From assembly GCA_029945945.1 (NCBI GenBank), contig JAQSDM010000012.1:448112-512111 (forward strand): 64,000 nucleotides of DNA, written 5' to 3'. A model generated the notes under the pieces. That model did no database searches, was not told the DNA's origin, and was given only the letters and a program-made list of their open reading frames with translations. This document shows, piece after piece, positions 58,532 to 64,000 of this stretch. Origin of the DNA: Algoriphagus sp. GTDB taxonomy: Bacteria; Bacteroidota; Bacteroidia; Cytophagales; Cyclobacteriaceae. Made by a program: the position numbers and the translations under genes. The stretch's first letter is position 1, and each line of letters begins with the position of its first letter.

Positions 58532-60274
58532 ATGAAAAATCTTAAAACAACAAAATTGATCGTTGCCCTGGCTTTGAGTGCATTGAGTCTGACAACACTA
58601 GAAGCAAACGCTCAGGAAAATTTCTTCCGGGCAATTGGTTCACCGCATAAACCAAAAGTTGAAATCGCATGGAACCGATACAACAGTTCCGAAGGACTCA
58701 ATGACTGGATGAAGAAAATTGCAGCAGCTCATCCCGGTCTTGCAAAAGTCGAAACCATCGGAAAATCTTACGAGGGTCGGGATATCATGACGCTGACGAT
58801 TACCGATTTCTCCGCGGGAAAAGCTGAGGACAAACCTGCCATGTGGATCGATGGAAACATTCACTCCAATGAGATTCAGGGCGCTGAGTTTGCGCTTTAT
58901 TCTGCCTGGTACCTGACCGAAATGCAGGCGGACACCAAGTTTATCCAGGAATTATTGAAGGATAAAACATTCTACATCACTCCGACCATCAACCCTGATG
59001 CGAGAAATAATTTCTTCAAGGAGCCAAATACCGCTAATTCTCCAAGATCAGGCATGATGGTGCTGGACAATGACGGAGATGGAGTTGCCGGCGAAGACGG
59101 ATTAGATGATCTGGATGGTGACGGTAATATCACGATGATGATAAGAAAGTCCCCAACAGGTCGCTTTATAAAAGATCCGTTGGATCCTCGCCGATTGATG
59201 GCTGTAGGTCCTGATCAGGTCGGCGAATACGAAATGCTGGGTCAGGAAGGAACTGACGGCGATGGCGACGGCGATGTCAATGACGACGGAATCGGCTATT
59301 ACGATCCAAACAGAGACTGGGGATGGAACTGGCAACCAGATTACATTCAGCGTGGTGCATTGAAATATCCTTTTACTTTATCTGAAAACAGATCTGTGAT
59401 GGAGTTTGTGATGAAGCATCCAAATATCGCAGGAGCACAAAGTTTTCACAACAATGGCGGAATGATCCTCCGAGGCCCTGGTGCTGAAGAAGACATCGAT
59501 ACCTACAATCGGGAAGACATCAGGATCTACGATGCGATCGGAAAAAAAGGAGAAGAAATGATCCCGGGCTATCGCTATCTGACCGTTTACAAAGATTTAT
59601 ATTCCGTTTTTGGAGGTGAACTGGACTGGTTTTATGGAAACCGTGGCATCTTCACCTATACCAACGAGCTGATGAATTCTTACCTCTATTTCAATAAAGA
59701 ATCTGCCCGAGGCAATAATGACGAACAATTAAAAGTGGATCAATTGCTGACATTCGGAGATGCTTTTGTAGACTTCAAAGAGTACAACCATCCGCAGTTT
59801 GGAAAGGTCGAAATCGGAGGGTTCAAGAAAACCTTTGGCAGAGCCCATCCGGGTTTCCTGCTTGAACAAGATGCGCACCGCAACTCAGCTTTCACGATTT
59901 ACCATGCGTATCACACTCCAAAACTATCTGTCATGGATGTGAAAGAGGAAGATCTTGGCGGAGGATTGAAAGCGATCACAGCGACCATCTTCAATGAGCG
60001 AATGATGCCAACTCACGCTAGTCAGGATTTGAAATACAAAATTGAGAGACCTGATTACGTGACTCTTTCCGGTGCCAAAGTAATTGCCGGATTCGTGGTA
60101 GAAGATGAAGACATGAAGAAATTCAAAGAGCAAAAATCTTCCCCTGAGCGAATGGCCGTGGAAAATATCCCAGGTATGAGCGCGGTAAAAGTAAAGTGGA
60201 TCGTTTCTTCAGGCGTTAATTACGAGATCAAAGTAGATTCCGCCAAAGGCGGAAAGGCAAGCTGGAAGAAGTAA
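58532..60274 (+). CDS. M14 family zinc carboxypeptidase with Ca-binding-like Asp-rich insert
   Basis: DGNIHSNEIQGAE (HxxE), SFHNNGG, FTYTNEL; DNDGDGVAGEDGLDDLDGDGN insert; signal peptide. Confidence 0.92.
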   Translation: MKNLKTTKLIVALALSALSLTTLEANAQENFFRAIGSPHKPKVEIAWNRYNSSEGLNDWMKKIAAAHPGLAKVETIGKSYEGRDIMTLTITDFSAGKAEDKPAMWIDGNIHSNEIQGAEFALYSAWYLTEMQADTKFIQELLKDKTFYITPTINPDARNNFFKEPNTANSPRSGMMVLDNDGDGVAGEDGLDDLDGDGNITMMIRKSPTGRFIKDPLDPRRLMAVGPDQVGEYEMLGQEGTDGDGDGDVNDDGIGYYDPNRDWGWNWQPDYIQRGALKYPFTLSENRSVMEFVMKHPNIAGAQSFHNNGGMILRGPGAEEDIDTYNREDIRIYDAIGKKGEEMIPGYRYLTVYKDLYSVFGGELDWFYGNRGIFTYTNELMNSYLYFNKESARGNNDEQLKVDQLLTFGDAFVDFKEYNHPQFGKVEIGGFKKTFGRAHPGFLLEQDAHRNSAFTIYHAYHTPKLSVMDVKEEDLGGGLKAITATIFNERMMPTHASQDLKYKIERPDYVTLSGAKVIAGFVVEDEDMKKFKEQKSSPERMAVENIPGMSAVKVKWIVSSGVNYEIKVDSAKGGKASWKK

Positions 60275-60295
60275 TTTCACCTAGATCAGTGTTTT

Positions 60296-60327
60296 AAATC
60301 CCCATCTTCTCTTTGAGATGGGGATTT
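60296..60327. terminator. Rho-independent terminator
   Basis: AAATCCCCATCT-n8-AGATGGGGATTT followed by T-run. Confidence 0.9.
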
Positions 60328-60432
60328 TTCTTTTTGTAAAAATCCATAACTTGTTGAGACCACCTGTTGTCTGAACATCTTCAAAAATCAATCGGAAATA
60401 CTTTTTTTAACCGCCCAAAACCATAAAATCCA

Positions 60433-61224
60433 ATGGAATTAACCGACAAAATAGTATGGATCACAGGAGCATCCTCTGGGTTGGGTAGGGGAATGGCTGT
60501 CGAATATGCTTCTCAAGGCGCACTGGTAGTTGTATCTGCCAGAAGAATGGATCAATTACAAGAGGTGGTGAAGGAGATTGAATCCAAAGGGGGGAAAGCC
60601 AAAGCCGTCTTTTGTGATGTATTGGATTCAAAAAGCATTGAAGCCTGTGTCAATCAAATCATTGAAGGCTTTGGTAAGTTGGATATTGCTGTTGCTAATG
60701 CCGGATATGGAGTATTGGGCAAAATAGAAGACTTGAATGAAGGGGACTGGCAGCGTCAGTTGGCAGTAAACGTCACTGGATTAGCCCTGACCTGTAAATT
60801 TGCTCTGCCTCATCTGCGGAAAACAAAGGGAAGACTTGCTTTGATCGGGAGTGTTGCAGCATTTGTCCCCAATCCCGGAACCGGAGCCTATGGTGCCGGC
60901 AAAGCGGCAGTCCATAATATCGGGGAGTCTCTGCAAGTAGAGCTAAAGGGAAGTGGGGTTTCCTGTACTACGATCCACCCAGGTTTTGTGGAAAGCAATA
61001 TTACACGGATTGATAATGAGGGGAATTTTCACCCTGACAGATCAGACCCCCGTCCTGCTAATTTGATGTGGCCCACTGAAAAGGCAGCCAAAGTAATGGT
61101 AAAGGCAATCGAAAAAAGGAAAAAGGTATTCGTTTTTACAGGACATGGGAAATTGGTCGTTTTCATTGGAAAGTTTTTTCCCGGCCTGATGAGAATAATT
61201 GCAGAGAAGATTTCCCCTAAATAA
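60433..61224 (+). CDS. SDR family oxidoreductase
   Basis: VWITGASSGLGRGMA; VANAGYGVLG; YGAGKAAVHN. Confidence 0.93.
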   Translation: MELTDKIVWITGASSGLGRGMAVEYASQGALVVVSARRMDQLQEVVKEIESKGGKAKAVFCDVLDSKSIEACVNQIIEGFGKLDIAVANAGYGVLGKIEDLNEGDWQRQLAVNVTGLALTCKFALPHLRKTKGRLALIGSVAAFVPNPGTGAYGAGKAAVHNIGESLQVELKGSGVSCTTIHPGFVESNITRIDNEGNFHPDRSDPRPANLMWPTEKAAKVMVKAIEKRKKVFVFTGHGKLVVFIGKFFPGLMRIIAEKISPK

Positions 61225-61230
61225 TCGGTC

Positions 61231-61812
61231 ATGAAAGAAATTGCCCTTTTGCTGTGTTTTGGGATGGGGACAATTTTTTGTTCTTTTTCTCAGGAATTGC
61301 CCGAAGTCCTGATTACCTATTATTCCAAATCCGGAAGTACCAAAACACTTGCTGAATCCATCGCAGACGGTGCCAAGTCAGTCCAGGGAGTAAAGGTGAC
61401 TCTTCTTCCTATCGATCAGGTCACTTCACAGGATTTGATCAAAGCCAGGGCGATAATTGTTGGCTCTCCAGTGTACAATGCCAATATCGCACCGCCTGTG
61501 CAGGAGTTTCTCAATTCCTGGCCTTTTGAAGGCAGACCGCTTAAAAACAAGGTCGGAGCTTCTTTTTCGACCGGAGGGGGAATTTCCATCGGAGAGGAAC
61601 TGGTCATGTTGAATATCCTTCATTCCATGCTGATTCACGGGATGATTGTGATTGGTGGAGAGGAAACCGAGGCAGCATTTGGGGCTTCGGCCGTCACAGG
61701 TGAGGCTCCCTTTGATGCAGGAATAGTGGATCATGTTTTTTTGAAAAAAGGTTTTGGGCTTGGGAGCCGGGTCGCAAAAATGGTTTTAGCTTTTCCGGGT
61801 GAAGTAAAATAA
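61231..61812 (+). CDS. Flavodoxin-like protein with N-terminal signal peptide
   Basis: MKEIALLLCFGMGTIFCSFSQELPEVLITYYSKSGSTKTLAESIADGA. Confidence 0.85.
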   Translation: MKEIALLLCFGMGTIFCSFSQELPEVLITYYSKSGSTKTLAESIADGAKSVQGVKVTLLPIDQVTSQDLIKARAIIVGSPVYNANIAPPVQEFLNSWPFEGRPLKNKVGASFSTGGGISIGEELVMLNILHSMLIHGMIVIGGEETEAAFGASAVTGEAPFDAGIVDHVFLKKGFGLGSRVAKMVLAFPGEVK

Positions 61813-61948
61813 ACAGCAGGCAATGGATATAATTCCATTGTCAAAAGGATTTACTAGAGGTGATTTTTTATTCGGATTGGAAATTGTAAATTAATCAACC
61901 TATTGATTTTCAATCTTCTATTTTTTCACAATACAACCTCCGAACGAT

Positions 61949-62935
61949 ATGGACCAAACTGAGATCAACAAAGAACTTTTAACTAAACCCTGGAGTGGGT
62001 CAAGCCTCAGCGCACGAGAAGGACAAGCCTGGGACAAGAAAAAGGAAATGGACTTTACCTATACCAACATAGATAAATTCATTCGATCGAGTCTTGGTGA
62101 AAATGCCATTTTCAGTAATGCCATGTACAATGGGGACTATTCCTTGTCACTCGAAGAGGCTCAAAGAAGGAAACATGCATTTGTAGCCAAAGAGCTTGGT
62201 ATTAAAAAAGGAAGTAAGGTTTTAGACTTAGGATGCGGTTGGGGAGGCTGGCTCAAATACCTGAGAGACGTAGTCGGCGCAGAAGGAATAGGCATCAATT
62301 TGTCCGATGGCCAGGTAAATGCTTGCCGAAAACATGGATTGACAGCCTACATCAAAGATGCCCGCTTTATCAAACCCGAGGATTTTGGGATGTTTGATGC
62401 GGTGACCGCATTCGGAAGTTTTGAGCATGTGGCTTCGGTGGAGGATTACCTAAATGGAAGACAGGATGAGGTCTATGAGGACTATTTCAGACATGTCGCC
62501 AATCTGCTCAATCCCGGAGGAAAGTTTTATATGCAGAGTATGGTTTTCGATAGGAATATGATTCCTTTTGATCAGATTGACATCAATTCGCCAAAGGGTT
62601 CTGATAGTTACATCATCGCATTGTTACTAAAGCACAACCCCGATTCCTGGATTCCTTATGGTCATGAGCACATCGTCCGAACAGCCAGCCCCTATTTCAA
62701 AAACACATTTTACAGCGACGGGAGGCTTGACTACGTCAAAACAAACCGGGAATGGACCAAGCTATTCTACAAATTCAGTCTAAAAAAGTACTTGTGGTTT
62801 GCTTCTTTGATTCCCAAATTAGTTACGGATAAAGAGTTTCGCCACCAGCTTGACATCCTCAGAGTCCGACCCAACCGGGTCTGTTTCGAACGGGAAATCA
62901 TGGGACACGCAAGATTGGTATTTGAGAAGATTTAA
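61949..62935 (+). CDS. SAM-dependent methyltransferase (cyclopropane-fatty-acid synthase-like)
   Basis: KKGSKVLDLGCGWGGWLKYL...VGAEGIGINLSDGQV...FDAVTAFGSFEHV. Confidence 0.88.
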   Translation: MDQTEINKELLTKPWSGSSLSAREGQAWDKKKEMDFTYTNIDKFIRSSLGENAIFSNAMYNGDYSLSLEEAQRRKHAFVAKELGIKKGSKVLDLGCGWGGWLKYLRDVVGAEGIGINLSDGQVNACRKHGLTAYIKDARFIKPEDFGMFDAVTAFGSFEHVASVEDYLNGRQDEVYEDYFRHVANLLNPGGKFYMQSMVFDRNMIPFDQIDINSPKGSDSYIIALLLKHNPDSWIPYGHEHIVRTASPYFKNTFYSDGRLDYVKTNREWTKLFYKFSLKKYLWFASLIPKLVTDKEFRHQLDILRVRPNRVCFEREIMGHARLVFEKI

Positions 62936-62971
62936 AAGACTCACCAATTCAAGAGTGAGGTAAAAAAACGA

Positions 62972-63001
62972 AAGCCCAGCCAGATCACTCCGGCGGGGCT
63001 T
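62972..63001. terminator. Terminator between convergent genes
   Basis: AAGCCCaGCC...GGCgGGGCTT followed by T-run. Confidence 0.7.
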
Positions 63002-63024
63002 TTTTTATTGCTTGTTGGTTTAGT

Positions 63025-63594
63025 TTAAAGGCTCGTCACGTAGCTCTCAAATCCTGAAGCAGTCTTTACTTTGAAGCTGATTCCTTCCGCACTTGGATTG
63101 TCGATCGTATAGATCTTATGAAGTCCCTGTGGGTTGTCGATTTTCTCAGTGTGGATCAATTTACCACCGTCGTATATAGACACTTCCACTTCTTTTGACT
63201 CAAGATTGCTTACAACCAGTCTGTATTTGTTGTCTCCCAAGTCAGAAACTCTGGAGAAAACCGCAGGTGCTATTACGGCTGAATGCGTATCAAAAGAGGC
63301 AGTTCTCAAAACACCGGACTGATCAGTTACTTCTACTTCGTACATTCCTTCAGGCAATGCATTCAGGTCATACTTCTTAGCGAAGGCTTCTGTTTTGGTG
63401 ATTCTGTCTCTCAGGATCAGTCTGTCCTGATCATCCGTGATCTTCACGATCACTGTTCCTTGTGGCACAGCATTAAATGCCACTGCTACTTTTGCTGTTT
63501 CGGTTTGTCTGATTTCTACAGATTTACCTTCTGTGTTTGCAAATGCTCCTGCTGCGATCCCCGCAACAAAAAGCGTGGAGAATAATTTTCTCAT
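63025..63594 (-). CDS. Secreted hypothetical protein (Ig-like/periplasmic)
   Basis: Signal peptide MRKLFSTLFVAGIAAGAFANTEG; 189 aa beta-rich. Confidence 0.75.
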   Translation of the reverse strand: MRKLFSTLFVAGIAAGAFANTEGKSVEIRQTETAKVAVAFNAVPQGTVIVKITDDQDRLILRDRITKTEAFAKKYDLNALPEGMYEVEVTDQSGVLRTASFDTHSAVIAPAVFSRVSDLGDNKYRLVVSNLESKEVEVSIYDGGKLIHTEKIDNPQGLHKIYTIDNPSAEGISFKVKTASGFESYVTSL

Positions 63595-63715
63595 AATAAC
63601 AATTGGTTTAGTAGGTTCTGATTTTTGTGTGTAACCGCTGGATGGCTTTTCCATCAGGGGGGCATTTTGGGTTACAGGGTCCATCGGGGTAACCGATCGG
63701 TAAAGAATTATGATT

Positions 63716-63723
63716 CAAAGGTA
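63716..63723 (-). promoter_or_regulatory. Bacteroidota -7 box for the gene at 63025..63594
   Basis: Minus-strand TACCTTTG = TAnnTTTG. Confidence 0.45.
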
Positions 63724-64000
63724 CCTAACGGAACCATGATTGCAAATGTTTCAATAAAAATATATTTTCTTTTCATAATCATTAATCAATTTGATCATTT
63801 ATTGCGAATAACATAATAAGCTCCCGCAATCGATCGCGAAAACCAAGAAATTCTGACTTTTTAGGCCATTGCCAAATTATTATCTGAAATTGATCACTTT
63901 TACAAAATCATGTAACGACACTTATTTATCATTTTGAGAGGTTTCCAATGCTTATTTGGTTGAAAATATTTTTTCAAATTTTCAGAAAAGAGGTAAAACA

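Overview
The window is from a Bacteroidota genome (promoter-like TAnnTTTG motifs, DUF4249/TonB receptor pair, lamin-tail secreted protein; family-level placement is only a guess). It has two parts. (A) 1..~20.7 kb: nearly all genes are on the minus strand and the region looks accessory. It holds a truncated RND efflux system with a TetR regulator, an ArsR-linked SDR/dioxygenase/DoxX cluster, and an integrative element next to an initiator tRNA-fMet (20701..20773): tyrosine integrase, hypothetical, HTH/excisionase-like, AAA helicase and toprim/primase-like genes. Next to this module is a second tyrosine recombinase with an in-frame TGA, followed by three co-oriented cargo genes: a GHKL ATPase with a C-terminal PD-(D/E)XK/Shedu-like region, a SIR2-like protein, and a DUF2971 protein. 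(B) ~20.8..64 kb: mostly ordinary chromosome (era, der, scpB, dksA-like, asd, carB, cdd, hemH, TonB receptor and others), with some local oddities. The best candidate for an undescribed system is the GHKL-nuclease + SIR2 + DUF2971 cassette. Each of its genes is followed by a 69-87 bp imperfect inverted repeat, resembling integron cassette organisation. Other notable points are a tandem M14 peptidase pair in which one member has lost its Zn/catalytic residues, predicted TetR and ArsR operators, and 9-bp and 12-bp repeat arrays in the integrative element. All product names come from reading protein motifs; no database search was run.
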